DNA from: Rhodovulum sulfidophilum
GTDB lineage: Bacteria; Pseudomonadota; Alphaproteobacteria; Rhodobacterales; Rhodobacteraceae
Reading direction: 5' to 3'
DNA length: 64,000 bases
NCBI GenBank assembly: GCA_003241785.1
Contig: QFPW01000020.1
Span: 28,358-92,357 of the forward strand
A program made the translations under genes and the position numbers. The notes beneath the pieces are model-generated. The model made no database searches. It was not told the origin of the DNA and saw only the letters and a list, made by a program, of their open reading frames with translations. The first letter of the stretch is position 1. Each line of letters begins with the position of its first letter. This document shows positions 1-9,109 of the stretch, piece by piece.

Positions 1-174
1 GCCCCGACGCGGTGGCATCGGTCCCGTTTATTGTCCGTGTTTCTGGTTGAGCGCGCGTAGTAGGCGCTAAAACCATCCTGCATCCGTAATATTGATCTGA
101 AGATTTCAGAATAATATTGACAGTACGGATGCGCCGGGATTGGCATTGGCCTCTCATTGAAAGAGGGAATTGCC
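1..174. other. Upstream region of the RTX-type gene
   Basis: No coding frame is recognised here. The stretch from about 80 to 125 is AT-richer than its surroundings and holds a TTGACA at 117-122, but no convincing -10 element follows at the right spacing, so a promoter is only suspected. A GAGGG ribosome binding site at 163-167 lies 7 bases before a GTG at 175. Confidence 0.4.
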
Positions 175-1713
175 GTGTCACGTGTAGCTACCGAGGCAGT
201 CGATCACATTACGATTGAGGACCCGGATGTCGATCTCGACGCGCTGGGAGGCGACGACACCGTGGTGGTGCTGGCCAACCGCGCGGTGGCGCGCGGCGGC
301 GCGGGCGATGATTGGCTGACCGCGACCCTTTTCGGCGATTTCGATTCGGTCCAGGAGGGGGCCGAGGATACGGACGGCGATGGCGAACCGGACAGCTTCC
401 CCAACGCGCTCCTGACGGCCGAGCTTCATGGCGACGACGGGGACGATCGCCTCCACGCCATGATCCGGAGCTATGAATGGGAAGGGCCGTCGATCACCGT
501 GAGCCTCCACGGCGGGCGGGGCGACGACATTCTCTGGATCGATCTGGTGGCCTCCGGGGGCGTGCTGACGAGCTTCGTCGACGCGGGGTCCGGAAACGAC
601 ACGATCCGGGTCAGCGCGCTGACGGACAGCCTCCGGTACGGCGCGGGCGGTCCGATCGAGATCGACGCGGGCGACGGCGACGATGACATCGTCGTCTATG
701 CCGACGGCGGCGGCACCGAGTTCATGTCCATGGCGGCGACGGCGACGATCCGGGGCGGCGCGGGCGACGACAGGATCGAGGTCTATCAGACGTCCTCGGC
801 CTGGGATTCAGGCGGCTCCCTCAACGACATCCGCGGCGGGGACGGCGCCGACGAGATCATCGCGACGGCCGCGGGCGGCGCCGACTGGGGAGATACGGCG
901 AACCATATCCGGGGTGGGCGGGGAGACGACGCGATCACCGCGACGGCGCTGGCGGAGGCGGGCGTGACCGCCACGACGCTGAACGACGTCCAGGGCGGCG
1001 CCGGCGACGACCGGATGACCCTGATCGGCGCGGCCGGGCCGCGCAGCGCGCCCGAGGGCATCGACGGCACCAACCGCGCCTCGGGCGGTTCGGGCGACGA
1101 CGTCATCACCGCGCGACTGCTCCTGACCGGCGACGAGGGCGAGAATCGCGGCTTTAACGAGCTTCGGGGAGACGCGGGCGACGATCGCCTCACCGCCGTG
1201 ATCTCGATCCCCGACGCGGAGCTGGGCAAGGCCCGTTCCGAGCTCCACGGCGGTTCCGGCGACGACCGGCTGAAGGTCTCCGGCGGCACCGGCAATCTGC
1301 TCTATGGCAACCAGGGCGACGACACGCTGCTCGGGAGCGCCAATGACGACCGGCTGATCGGCGGGCAGGGCGCGGACTATCTGCGGGGCTATGGCGGGTC
1401 GGATGTCTTCGTCTTCATGGGCGCGCGCGGGACCGGGGCTTCGGAGCGCGACCGGATCGCGGATTTCACCATCGGCGCGGACCTGATCGACGTGAGCGCC
1501 ATCGACGCGAAATCCTGGCGGCCCGGCAACCAGAGCTTCACCTTCGACGCGCAGGGGGAGGGCCGTTCGGGCACGCTCTGGGTCGAGGAGAATCCCGACA
1601 ACCATGGTTCGATTCTCTACGCCAACACCGGCCGGGCGCTCCTGGCCGTGAACCTGCTCGACGGGCGGGGCGTGCACGCCGACGACTATTCGGCGAGCGA
1701 TTTCATCCTCTGA
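175..1713 (+). CDS. RTX-type (haemolysin-type) calcium-binding repeat protein, no catalytic domain seen
   Basis: About 512 residues. I chose the GTG at 175 because GAGGG sits 7 bases upstream; a TTG at 157 is in frame but has no ribosome binding site. About 14 GGxGxD-type nonapeptides (for example RGGAGDDRI, HGGSGDDRL, GGQGADYL) are spread through the protein at 25-45 residue intervals instead of forming one tandem block. They are denser near residues 405-440. The C-terminus (IADFTIGADLIDVSAIDA, then ending SDFIL) matches the type I secretion signal region of serralysin-type RTX proteins. There is no Sec signal, so export through a T1SS is inferred, but no T1SS genes are nearby. No enzymatic domain precedes the repeats, so it may be a structural or adhesive surface protein. 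The exact function is unknown. Confidence 0.8.
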   Translation: MSRVATEAVDHITIEDPDVDLDALGGDDTVVVLANRAVARGGAGDDWLTATLFGDFDSVQEGAEDTDGDGEPDSFPNALLTAELHGDDGDDRLHAMIRSYEWEGPSITVSLHGGRGDDILWIDLVASGGVLTSFVDAGSGNDTIRVSALTDSLRYGAGGPIEIDAGDGDDDIVVYADGGGTEFMSMAATATIRGGAGDDRIEVYQTSSAWDSGGSLNDIRGGDGADEIIATAAGGADWGDTANHIRGGRGDDAITATALAEAGVTATTLNDVQGGAGDDRMTLIGAAGPRSAPEGIDGTNRASGGSGDDVITARLLLTGDEGENRGFNELRGDAGDDRLTAVISIPDAELGKARSELHGGSGDDRLKVSGGTGNLLYGNQGDDTLLGSANDDRLIGGQGADYLRGYGGSDVFVFMGARGTGASERDRIADFTIGADLIDVSAIDAKSWRPGNQSFTFDAQGEGRSGTLWVEENPDNHGSILYANTGRALLAVNLLDGRGVHADDYSASDFIL

Positions 1714-1815
1714 GCGCCATCGACCCCGGCGGGGCGGCTTCGCGGAGCCGCTCCTCGCGCGCGCGGGGGGCCGCGAGGCGAAACCGCCCGCGATATCAGT
1801 ATACTGGGGGGCTGA

Positions 1816-1892
1816 TGGTAGCGGAGGAGGGACTTGAACCCCCGACACGCGGATTATGATTCCGCTGCTCTAACCAGCTGAGCTACTCCGCC
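1816..1892 (-). tRNA. tRNA-Met (anticodon CAT), elongator type
   Basis: The minus strand folds into a complete cloverleaf. The acceptor is GGCGGAG/CTCCGCT, the D stem GCTC/GAGC, the anticodon stem GCGGA/TCCGC with loop ATCATAA (anticodon CAT), and the T loop TTCAAGT. CCA is encoded at the 3' end. The first pair is G-T, not the C-A mismatch of initiator tRNA. tRNA-Ile2 also has a CAT anticodon, but the overall sequence matches the alphaproteobacterial elongator tRNA-Met. Confidence 0.93.
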
Positions 1893-2803
1893 ACTGGCGC
1901 GCTTCCTACAGAGGGGCTCGGGTGGCGTCAAGGCGGTCTCGCGGCAAAATCGCATGCCCGGCGCCGGAGCAGGGAAGGCGGCTGGAGCCCGGTGTTCGCC
2001 GGGTGGCGGGCCCTCGGTGAATCGCCTGTCGTGGGCCTCGGCGGGTCCGGATGGCACCGGTCGAGGCAATGGCCGAAGCGGCTCGCGCCGGTGATGGCGC
2101 GGGTCCGGGTTTGCCCGGCTAGCGAGCCTTAGCCTGAGGCGCCGCGCGGATCGCGCGCTTCCGGCGTGCGATGGGCGTCCGACTCTCGGCGCGGATCGGG
2201 CAGGTGCCGATTTGTCACAGTTCCGTGGCTTTCGCGCGGGGGCGGTTTTGGCGGGATTGCGGGCTCGGCGCGATCGTTGGATTGTCCTCTCCAAGGATAC
2301 TTCGGAGACTTCGCATTGACCCCTGCCACGCCGATCATCGCGCTTTCGTCCTCGGCGGACGTCAGGGATGTCCCCGGCGGATCAGCGGGGCGGATCGGGC
2401 CCCGCGCGGGGGGGCACGCCGGATGGATCGGCTTCCGATCGTGCATGAAGTTCATCCTCCAAGAGCATACCAGATATGAAGCTTCCTGTCAGGAATGGGT
2501 GTCGCGGCCGAATCTGCCGATAGGCCACGACGCCTCGGGCGGGGCGGGGCGAGACTCCGGCGGCGCGGGTCGCGGCGTCGGGCGCGGAAGCGTCCGGAGC
2601 CGGGTCCGATCCGTCCGGGAAGTCCGCCCCGCCCTTGGTTCCACGCGCGGCGCCGGTCTTGGTCCGACCGCCGCCCCGCGCCGGCTCCGCGGGATGGCCG
2701 CGCGCGCGGACTGTGTTGGAAATGCAACGCTCCAGCGCGCGCCGCGAGCCGCGCTCCGACCGCCGGGCGCCTGACGCCCGCCCCTTTTTCGAGTGCCCAC
2801 CTC
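1893..2803. other. Gene-poor gap of about 0.9 kb
   Basis: Open frames on both strands here are Arg/Pro/Ala/Gly-rich with no recognisable domain or good ribosome binding site, as expected from chance in high-GC DNA. Small features are a 6-bp palindrome TTCCTG-T-CAGGAA at 2483-2495 and an AT-richer patch near 2440-2500. Because a strong plus-strand terminator follows directly, a small untranslated RNA in this gap is possible. No promoter could be assigned. Confidence 0.4.
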
Positions 2804-2835
2804 ACAGGCGTGTCACGGGACACGCCTGTTTTTTT
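2804..2835 (+). terminator. Strong intrinsic terminator reading on the plus strand
   Basis: Perfect 11-bp stem (2804-2814 with 2819-2829), a 4-base loop, then seven T on the plus strand. On the minus strand, downstream of dnaE2, the stem is preceded by A and not followed by T. It is therefore built to stop plus-strand transcription, although a weaker bidirectional role for the dnaE2 operon cannot be excluded. Confidence 0.85.
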
Positions 2836-2859
2836 CGTAGCCGGGCCACGCGCCGGATC

Positions 2860-5800
2860 TCAGTGGAAGTCGCGGGATCTCGGGAAGGTCCGCTGGTCGC
2901 GGGGATGGCCCGCGCGGGGTGGCGGCGCCTCGGCCTGGTCGGTCAGCCGGCGGAGCAGGGCGGAACGGTCCTCGACCTGCTCGCCCATCAGATGGACGAC
3001 GCCCTCGGAGCTGCGCTGGACCTTGCCCGCGACCTGCATCAGCCGCGCGGTCATCACCGGGCGGCGCATCCGCTCGAAGATCCGCGCCCAGATCAGGATG
3101 TTCACGATCCCTGTCTCGTCCTCGAGCGTGACGAAGATCGCGTTGCCCTTGCCCGGGCGCTGGCGCACCAGCACGATTCCAGCGGCGCGGATCCGGGCGC
3201 CGTCGCGCGCCGCCGCGACCTCGGCCGCGGAGCGCACGCCTTCGGCGCGCAAGGTCTCGCGCAGGAAGGCCATCGGATGCGCGCGGAGCGAGAGGCGCGT
3301 GGTCTGGTAGTCGGTCGCGACCTCCTCGGCCTCCGGCATCGGCGGCAGCGCGAAATCGGGCTCGGGCCCGAGCGCGCGCGCCTCGGCCGCCGCGAAGAGC
3401 GGCAGGTCGGCTCCGGTGACCCGCCGCGCCGCCCAGAGCGCCGCGCGCCTGGGCGCCCCGGTCGCGCGGAAGGCGTCGGCGTCGGCGAGCAGGCGCAGCG
3501 CGCGGGGCGGCAGGTCGGCGCGCCGCGCCAGCGCCTCGGGATCCTCGAAGCCGCCGCCCGCGCGGGCTTCGGCGAGCCGCTTCGCCCAATCTTCGCGAAA
3601 CCCGTCCATCTGCCGGAAGCCGAGCCGCAGCGCCGGGGCGCGCGGGTCGTCCCGGGTCTCGAGCCCGTTGTTCCAGACGCTCGCGTTCACGTCGATCGGG
3701 CGCACCTCGACCCCGTGCTCGCGCGCGTCGCGCACGATCTGCGCCGGGGCGTAGAAGCCCATCGGCTGCGAATTGAGCAGCGCGCAGGCGAAGACGCCGG
3801 GGTGGTGACACTTGATCCAGGCCGAGACATAGACCAGCCGGGCGAAGGAAAGCGCGTGGCTCTCGGGAAAGCCGTAGCTGCCGAAGCCCTCGATCTGGCG
3901 AAAGCAGCGTTCGGCGAAATCGGGCTGATACCCGCGGCCCACCATGCCGGCGACCATCTTGTCGCGGAATTCCTCGATATTGCCGAGGTTCTTGAAGGTC
4001 GCCATCGCGCGGCGGAGCTGGTTCGCCTCCGAAGGCGTGAAGCCCGCCGCGACGATCGCGAGCTTCATCGCCTGCTCCTGGAACAGCGGCACGCCGTAGG
4101 TCTTGCCGAGGAGCGCTCGGAGTTCGTCCTCGGGGTGGGGCGGCGCGGGCGAGGGGAACTCGACCGGCTCGAGCTCCGCCCGGCGGCGCAGATAGGGATG
4201 GACCATCTCGCCCTCGATCGGGCCGGGGCGGACGATGGCGACCTGAACGGTCAGATCGTAGAGATCATTGGGCCTCAGCCGCGGCAGCATGTTGATCTGC
4301 GCCCGGCTCTCGACCTGGAAGACGCCGATGCTGTCGCCCTTCCGGAGCATCTCGTAAACGGCCGGATCGTCCGAATCGAGATCGACTTCGAGCGTATGCG
4401 TGCCGAGCTTCTGCTCGTGGAGCATGTCGAAGCTTTTCCGGATGCAGGTCAGCATCCCGAGCGCCAGCACGTCGACCTTCATCAGGCCGAGCGCCGCGAT
4501 GTCGTCCTTGTCCCATTCGATGAAGCTGCGGTCCTTCATCGCCGCGTTGTGGATGGGGACGGTCTCGTCGAGCCGGCCCCGGGCCAGGACGAAGCCGCCG
4601 ACATGCTGCGACAGGTGGCGCGGGAAGGGCGTGCCGAGCAGGCGCGCGAGAAGGTCGCGCAGCCGCCGCATCTCCGGGTTGTCGAGCGCGAAGCCCGCCT
4701 CGGTGATCCGCTGCTCGATCCCGCCGGGGTTCTTGCGGTTCGCCTTCTTCGCCTTCGGCGCGCTGCCCGGGTGGCTGCCGCCGGGACTGCCCCAGACCGT
4801 GCTCGCCATCCGCGCGGCGATGTCCTCGCTGAGCCCGAGCGCCTTGCAGACCTCGCGGATCGCGCTGCGCGAGCGGTAATGGATCACCGTCGCGGTGAGA
4901 CCGGCGCGGTGGCGGCCGTAGCGGCGGTAGATGTACTGCATCACCTCCTCGCGCCGCTCGTGCTCGAAATCGACGTCGATGTCGGGCGGCTCGCGCCGCT
5001 CCTCGGAGACGAAGCGGGAGAAGAGCAGGTCGTGCTTCAGCGGGTCGACCGAGGTGACGCCGAGCAGGAAGCAGACGATCGAATTCGCCGCCGAGCCCCG
5101 GCCCTGGCAGAGGATCGGTTTCTTCCGCGTGCGGGCGAAGCGCACGAGGTCGTAGACGGTCAGGAAGTAATGCGCGTACTTCTGCTCGCGGATCAGCCGA
5201 AACTCGTCTTCGATCAGCTTCCGGACCTTCGTCCGATCCTTCTCCGGCAAGGTGTCCTTGTAGCGCTTTCGCGCCTTCTTCATCACCAGATGCTCGAGCC
5301 AGTCCTGCGCCTCCCAGCCCTTGGGCACCGGCTCGTCGGGGTATTCATACTCCAGATCCTTGAGCGTGAAGCTGATCCGGGCGAGGAAGCGCGCCGTCTC
5401 GGCCACCGCCTCGGGCCGGGCGCGGTAGAGGCGGGCCATGTCGAGCGGGGATTTCAGGTGCCGTTCCGCGTTCGGACCAAGCCGCCGGCCGGCTTCGTCG
5501 AGCGTCACGCCTTCGCGGATCGCCACCATCACGTCCTGGAGCGGCCGGTGCGCCGGCGCGGCGTAGAGCACGTCGTTGGTGGCGAGAAGCGGGACCCCGG
5601 CCGCCGCCGCGAGCGTGCCGAGCCGCGCCAGCCGCCGCCGGTCGGTGCCGCCGAGCGGCATGGTGGCCCCGAGCCAGACCCGGTCGGGCGCCGCCGCGAC
5701 GAGGCGGGCGAGCAGCTCGGCGAGATCGGCCGGCGGCGGCGCGGGGACGAGCGCCAGATGCGCCGGCCGTTCGGGCGCGCCGTCGTCGTAGTCGGGCGGG

Positions 5801-6306
5801 GCGCGGTGCGGCCGGCCGGCGTCGCCGGAGGCCTCGGGCAGCACGATGAGCAGGAGATCGTCGAGATGGGCGATGAGATCGTCGAAGCCGAGGAGGCAGC
5901 CGCCCTTCGTGGCGCGCAGGTTGCCCCGCGTCAGGAGCCGGGTGAGCCGGCCCCAGCCGTGCCGGGTCGCGGGATAGGCGACGATATCGGGCGTGCCGTC
6001 GGAGAAGACCAGCCGCGCCCCGACCACGAGCCGGAGCGGGCTCTCGCAGAGCCGCTTCTCCTCGGGGGTGAGCTCGGGCGAGAGGCCGGCGGCGCGCTTC
6101 TCCGCCGAAAGCGCCGCCTCGGCGCGTTCGGGGGCGTCGCGCAGCGCCACATGCGCGCGCACGACCCCCGCGACGGTGTTGCGGTCGGCGATGCCGATCC
6201 CCGCGAGGCCGAGCCGTAGCGCCTCGGCGACGATCTCGGCCGGGTGCGAGGCGCCGCGCAGGAAGGAATAGCTCGTCGCGGCGACGAGTTCGGCGAAATC
6301 GCTCAT
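2860..6306 (-). CDS. dnaE2: Error-prone DNA polymerase DnaE2 (ImuC)
   Basis: 1148 residues, the catalytic subunit of the ImuA-ImuB-DnaE2 mutasome for SOS translesion synthesis. The start is the ATG at 6306, giving MSDFAELVAATSYSFLRGAS, the typical DnaE2 N-terminus with its PHP domain. A longer in-frame extension to 6459 overlaps imuB and is rejected. Visible motifs are the PHP segment (SFLRGASHP, GIADRNTVAG), the polymerase palm (GRGSAANS, then PDIDVDF carrying catalytic aspartates), the VRPGPIEG segment and a C-terminal OB fold, ending in SRDFH as in DnaE2 homologues. Its ATG overlaps the imuB TGA (ATGA), which implies translational coupling. It is the last gene of a LexA-controlled operon. 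Confidence 0.96.
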   Translation of the reverse strand: MSDFAELVAATSYSFLRGASHPAEIVAEALRLGLAGIGIADRNTVAGVVRAHVALRDAPERAEAALSAEKRAAGLSPELTPEEKRLCESPLRLVVGARLVFSDGTPDIVAYPATRHGWGRLTRLLTRGNLRATKGGCLLGFDDLIAHLDDLLLIVLPEASGDAGRPHRAPPDYDDGAPERPAHLALVPAPPPADLAELLARLVAAAPDRVWLGATMPLGGTDRRRLARLGTLAAAAGVPLLATNDVLYAAPAHRPLQDVMVAIREGVTLDEAGRRLGPNAERHLKSPLDMARLYRARPEAVAETARFLARISFTLKDLEYEYPDEPVPKGWEAQDWLEHLVMKKARKRYKDTLPEKDRTKVRKLIEDEFRLIREQKYAHYFLTVYDLVRFARTRKKPILCQGRGSAANSIVCFLLGVTSVDPLKHDLLFSRFVSEERREPPDIDVDFEHERREEVMQYIYRRYGRHRAGLTATVIHYRSRSAIREVCKALGLSEDIAARMASTVWGSPGGSHPGSAPKAKKANRKNPGGIEQRITEAGFALDNPEMRRLRDLLARLLGTPFPRHLSQHVGGFVLARGRLDETVPIHNAAMKDRSFIEWDKDDIAALGLMKVDVLALGMLTCIRKSFDMLHEQKLGTHTLEVDLDSDDPAVYEMLRKGDSIGVFQVESRAQINMLPRLRPNDLYDLTVQVAIVRPGPIEGEMVHPYLRRRAELEPVEFPSPAPPHPEDELRALLGKTYGVPLFQEQAMKLAIVAAGFTPSEANQLRRAMATFKNLGNIEEFRDKMVAGMVGRGYQPDFAERCFRQIEGFGSYGFPESHALSFARLVYVSAWIKCHHPGVFACALLNSQPMGFYAPAQIVRDAREHGVEVRPIDVNASVWNNGLETRDDPRAPALRLGFRQMDGFREDWAKRLAEARAGGGFEDPEALARRADLPPRALRLLADADAFRATGAPRRAALWAARRVTGADLPLFAAAEARALGPEPDFALPPMPEAEEVATDYQTTRLSLRAHPMAFLRETLRAEGVRSAAEVAAARDGARIRAAGIVLVRQRPGKGNAIFVTLEDETGIVNILIWARIFERMRRPVMTARLMQVAGKVQRSSEGVVHLMGEQVEDRSALLRRLTDQAEAPPPRAGHPRDQRTFPRSRDFH

Positions 6307-7862
6307 GCGAAGAACCCGTGCAGGAACCAGCGGGGCGGCGGCGCGGCGCCCTCCGGCTCGGCGGGGCTCTCGCGGTAGATCCAGAACCGCCGGCCTCCCT
6401 CGTCCTCGACGCGGTAATAGTCGCGCTGGGGCGCGATATCGCCCGGGGCGCGCCACCATTCCGCCGCGATCCGCTCCGGCCCCTCGCGCCGCGCGATCGC
6501 ATGGCGCTGTCCCGCCCAGTGAAACACCCGCGGCGCGCCGTCCGGGCTTTCCACCGTCACCGTTATCGGCTCCGGCCGGGCGAGCAGGCCGAGCGGGCGC
6601 AGCGGCGGGGTCGAGTCCCCGGGCAGCGGCCAGGCCTCGGCGGCGGCGGGCGCGATCGCCGGCTGGCTCCGGGCGGCGCGCTCGGGGAGGTGGCTGTCGC
6701 GGGGGGCGAAGCGGCGCAGCCGCTCGACGCCGAAGCGCGCGCTCAGCCGGTCGACGAGCTCGGCCACCGCCGGCTCGCCCGGCTCGGCGCCGTCGAGCCC
6801 GATCTGGCGCGCGGCGAGCGGGTCGAGCCGGGGGATCGCGAGGCGGATCGCGTCGAATCCGAAGCCGGGGTCGAGCGGATCGGCGAGCGCCTCGATCCGG
6901 GTGGCGAAAAGCCGCGCGACCAGCGCCGGATCGCGGCAGGGCGCGCCGGTCTCGACCGCGATCCGGCGGATGTCGCCGTCGCCGCGATAGAAGGCGGCCT
7001 CGAAGCGCCGGCCGCCCATGCCCCGGCGCGCGAGCTCCGCCGCCGCGTCGCGGGTGAGCGCGTCGATGACGGCGAGCGCGTCGGAGACCCGGCCGATCGG
7101 CTCGGCGAAGCGCCGGTCGCGGACCAGCTCCGGGACCGGGCGGCGCGGGGTGATCCGGCTCGCCTCCCGGCCGAGCAGCCGGTCGAGCCGCGCGGTCACC
7201 GCCGCGCCGAACCGCGCGGTGAGCGGCGCGGTCGGCCGGGCGGCCAGCGCGCCGATGGTCCGCAGCCCGGCGCGGGTGAGCGCCACCTCGGCCTCCGGAT
7301 CGAGGCGGAGCGCGGCGATCGGCAGGCGCGGGATCGCCGCCTCGGTCTCCTCCCGCGAATACCGCGCGAGCGCCCAGGCGGCTTCCGGCGTCGCGGCGCG
7401 CGCGGCGCGGGTCGCGAGGCCGAGCGCGCCGAGCCGCGCCTCGGTTTCGCGCGCCATTTCCGCTTCGCTGCCAAAGAGATGCGCGCAGCCGGTGATGTCG
7501 AGCGTGAGCCCGTCCGGCGGATCGAGCGCCACCATCGGCGAATAGCGGTCGCAGAAATCCGCGATCGCGCCGAGCCAGCGCAGGTCCGCTGCGGGGTCAT
7601 GCGGCAGGGCCGCGAGCTCCGGCACCCGCGCCCGCGCGTCGGCGAGCGAGAGCCCGGGGGCGAGCCCGAGGCGGAGCGCCCGGGCGTCGCAGGCGGCGAG
7701 CCGCGTCGCGCCCCGGCGCTTCTCGACGAGGGCGAAGGGCGTCTCAGGCGATCCGGCGTTCCGGCGGATCCGGTCGCTCGGCAGCAGCGGGAAGAACAGC
7801 GCCAGGTAGCGCCGCGCCGCCGTCCCGTCCGGCGCCGAGGGGGCGCAGGCATTTCTCCGCAC
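6303..7862 (-). CDS. imuB: ImuB, Y-family polymerase-like mutasome scaffold
   Basis: 519 residues. The GTG start at 7862 lies inside the end of imuA (119-base overlap) and has GGAG 7 bases upstream. No alternative start exists before the conserved segment RYLALFFPLLPSDR. That segment replaces the catalytic acidic motif of true Y-family polymerases, in line with ImuB being a non-catalytic hub. LDITGCAHLFGSE is the family signature. QIGLDG in the C-terminal half is a candidate beta-clamp binding motif. Known family role: it bridges the clamp, ImuA and DnaE2 during damage-induced mutagenesis. Confidence 0.94.
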   Translation of the reverse strand: MRRNACAPSAPDGTAARRYLALFFPLLPSDRIRRNAGSPETPFALVEKRRGATRLAACDARALRLGLAPGLSLADARARVPELAALPHDPAADLRWLGAIADFCDRYSPMVALDPPDGLTLDITGCAHLFGSEAEMARETEARLGALGLATRAARAATPEAAWALARYSREETEAAIPRLPIAALRLDPEAEVALTRAGLRTIGALAARPTAPLTARFGAAVTARLDRLLGREASRITPRRPVPELVRDRRFAEPIGRVSDALAVIDALTRDAAAELARRGMGGRRFEAAFYRGDGDIRRIAVETGAPCRDPALVARLFATRIEALADPLDPGFGFDAIRLAIPRLDPLAARQIGLDGAEPGEPAVAELVDRLSARFGVERLRRFAPRDSHLPERAARSQPAIAPAAAEAWPLPGDSTPPLRPLGLLARPEPITVTVESPDGAPRVFHWAGQRHAIARREGPERIAAEWWRAPGDIAPQRDYYRVEDEGGRRFWIYRESPAEPEGAAPPPRWFLHGFFA

Positions 7863-8523
7863 GATCCCACTCCATCATCCAGGGCCCGGCCGGCGGCCCG
7901 CCCCGCCGGCGCAAGAGTTCGAGCGCCAGGCTCGGAAAGCCGGGCGCCTCGGTGTCGTCGAGCGGCGCGGAGGGCGCCGCCGCCACCCCCCAGCGCGTGC
8001 GCGCCGCGCTCGGGATCTCGCGCGCCTCGGGCCGCAGGAGCAGCACGGTCGCGCCGGTCCGCTCCGCCGCCAGCGCGAGCCGCCGGGTCGCCGCGAGGTC
8101 GAGGATCCGGGGATTGCCCCGGATCGCCGCCACCACCACGCCGAGACCGGCGCAGCGCGCCGCCTCCGCCGTCGCGCGCAAGAGCGCGGCCGGATCGGGC
8201 AGCGTGGCGAGGATCAGCCGCCCGGGATCGAGCCCGATCTCGGCGAGGCCCGGGGGGTAGAGCACCCCGGACCGCGATCCCCGCTCGCGCAGCCAGAAGA
8301 CCTCGCCGGGCAGCCGGGCGGCCAGCATCGCCGCGAAGCCGATGCCGGCGACCGCGTCCTCCCGCGCGCGCGGGAAGATCTCGTGCAGCCGCCCCGCCGC
8401 CAGGCCACCGCCGAGCGCCGCGTCGAGCGCGGCGGCGCCGAGCGGAATCCGCCGCTCGGTCGCGCCGTCGAATCCCGCCGCGCGGAACGGCGGCGGGAGC
8501 GGGGGTTCCGAACCGTCAGCCAT
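7744..8523 (-). CDS. imuA: ImuA, SOS mutagenesis accessory protein
   Basis: 259 residues, RecA/SulA-like fold. The segment LDAALGGGLAAGRLHEIFP is the conserved ImuA core; the Walker A GK[ST] of RecA is absent, as is normal for ImuA. It is the first gene of imuA-imuB-dnaE2. The ATG at 8523 lies 5 bases after the LexA box, so the leader is very short. In characterised homologues ImuA joins ImuB and RecA in mutasome assembly. Confidence 0.92.
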   Translation of the reverse strand: MADGSEPPLPPPFRAAGFDGATERRIPLGAAALDAALGGGLAAGRLHEIFPRAREDAVAGIGFAAMLAARLPGEVFWLRERGSRSGVLYPPGLAEIGLDPGRLILATLPDPAALLRATAEAARCAGLGVVVAAIRGNPRILDLAATRRLALAAERTGATVLLLRPEAREIPSAARTRWGVAAAPSAPLDDTEAPGFPSLALELLRRRGGPPAGPWMMEWDRAEKCLRPLGAGRDGGAALPGAVLPAAAERPDPPERRIA

Positions 8524-8528
8524 TCAAT

Positions 8529-8543
8529 GTTCCTGTTTTGTTC
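8529..8543. promoter_or_regulatory. LexA (SOS) box GTTC-N7-GTTC before imuA
   Basis: The plus strand reads GTTC CTGTTTT GTTC, an exact match to the direct-repeat LexA operator of alphaproteobacteria. It lies 6-20 bases upstream of the imuA start codon, where it can block transcription of the whole mutasome operon. The sequence match is seen directly. Regulation by LexA is inferred from the family. Confidence 0.9.
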
Positions 8544-8620
8544 CAGGATCGACCCGGCGCGGCGGAGAGTCAAGGGCGTGGATCGAAGGCGGCCCTCCGG
8601 GAGGCCGCCTCCGGCGGCGC

Positions 8621-8908
8621 TCAGGCGAGGGCGGCGCCCTGGGCGAGCCGCGCCTCGGCGAGGAGCGCGGTCAGGACCGCGATATGCCGGCGCGGGTCAT
8701 AGGTCGCCTCGCCGGCGGCGCGGTGCGCCTCGAGCAGGTCCTCCTCGGCGAGCAGCGCGCCGAAGGTCGCGTCGGGCGCGGCCTTCTCCGATCGCCTGAG
8801 CCGCTTCAGGTCGCGCTCCCGCCGGTAGTCGACGAGACCGGCGCGGGCGGCGCGGATCAGGATCTTGGGGCGGCGCAGCGCGGTGAGCAGGGCGGCGAAT
8901 TCGGTCAT
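8621..8908 (-). CDS. DUF6477 family protein
   Basis: 95 residues, mostly helical and Arg/Ala-rich. It opens with MTEFAALLTALRRPKILIRA, characteristic of the small Rhodobacteraceae family now called DUF6477. It is transcribed divergently from the GafA-like gene across a 200-base AT-richer gap. In Rhodobacter capsulatus a small gene next to gafA has been linked to gene transfer agent production; that this is its counterpart is my inference. No catalytic motif is visible. Confidence 0.7.
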   Translation of the reverse strand: MTEFAALLTALRRPKILIRAARAGLVDYRRERDLKRLRRSEKAAPDATFGALLAEEDLLEAHRAAGEATYDPRRHIAVLTALLAEARLAQGAALA

Positions 8909-9109
8909 CGGGAGCCTCGGTCATTGCGGGGTCAACGGCTCCGGATACTGGCCGCGCGCGGCGTGGCGTTGCACAACTTTCGCGAGCGGCGTGCGCTGCC
9001 TGGTTTGGCTATGTTTGAGAATATCTAGTATTTTCCATTGTTTACAAACGATTCACGAATCAACTTTAAGACGAGTTTCGCAAAAATTGTATCGGATGGC
9101 GCCTGCTCG

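Noticed and set aside
1816..1892. tRNA-Ile2 (CAT, lysidine type)
   Set aside because: Acceptor and anticodon arms follow the elongator tRNA-Met pattern of alphaproteobacteria.
2635..6219. Long plus-strand open frame of about 1190 codons
   Set aside because: It runs exactly antisense to dnaE2, is composed mostly of Arg, Ala, Gly, Asp and Glu, and shows no domain. It is a shadow of high-GC codon usage.
9038..9109. TTG start adding 24 residues to the GafA-like protein
   Set aside because: The added segment is AT-rich with an untypical composition, and the family homology begins after the ATG at 9110.
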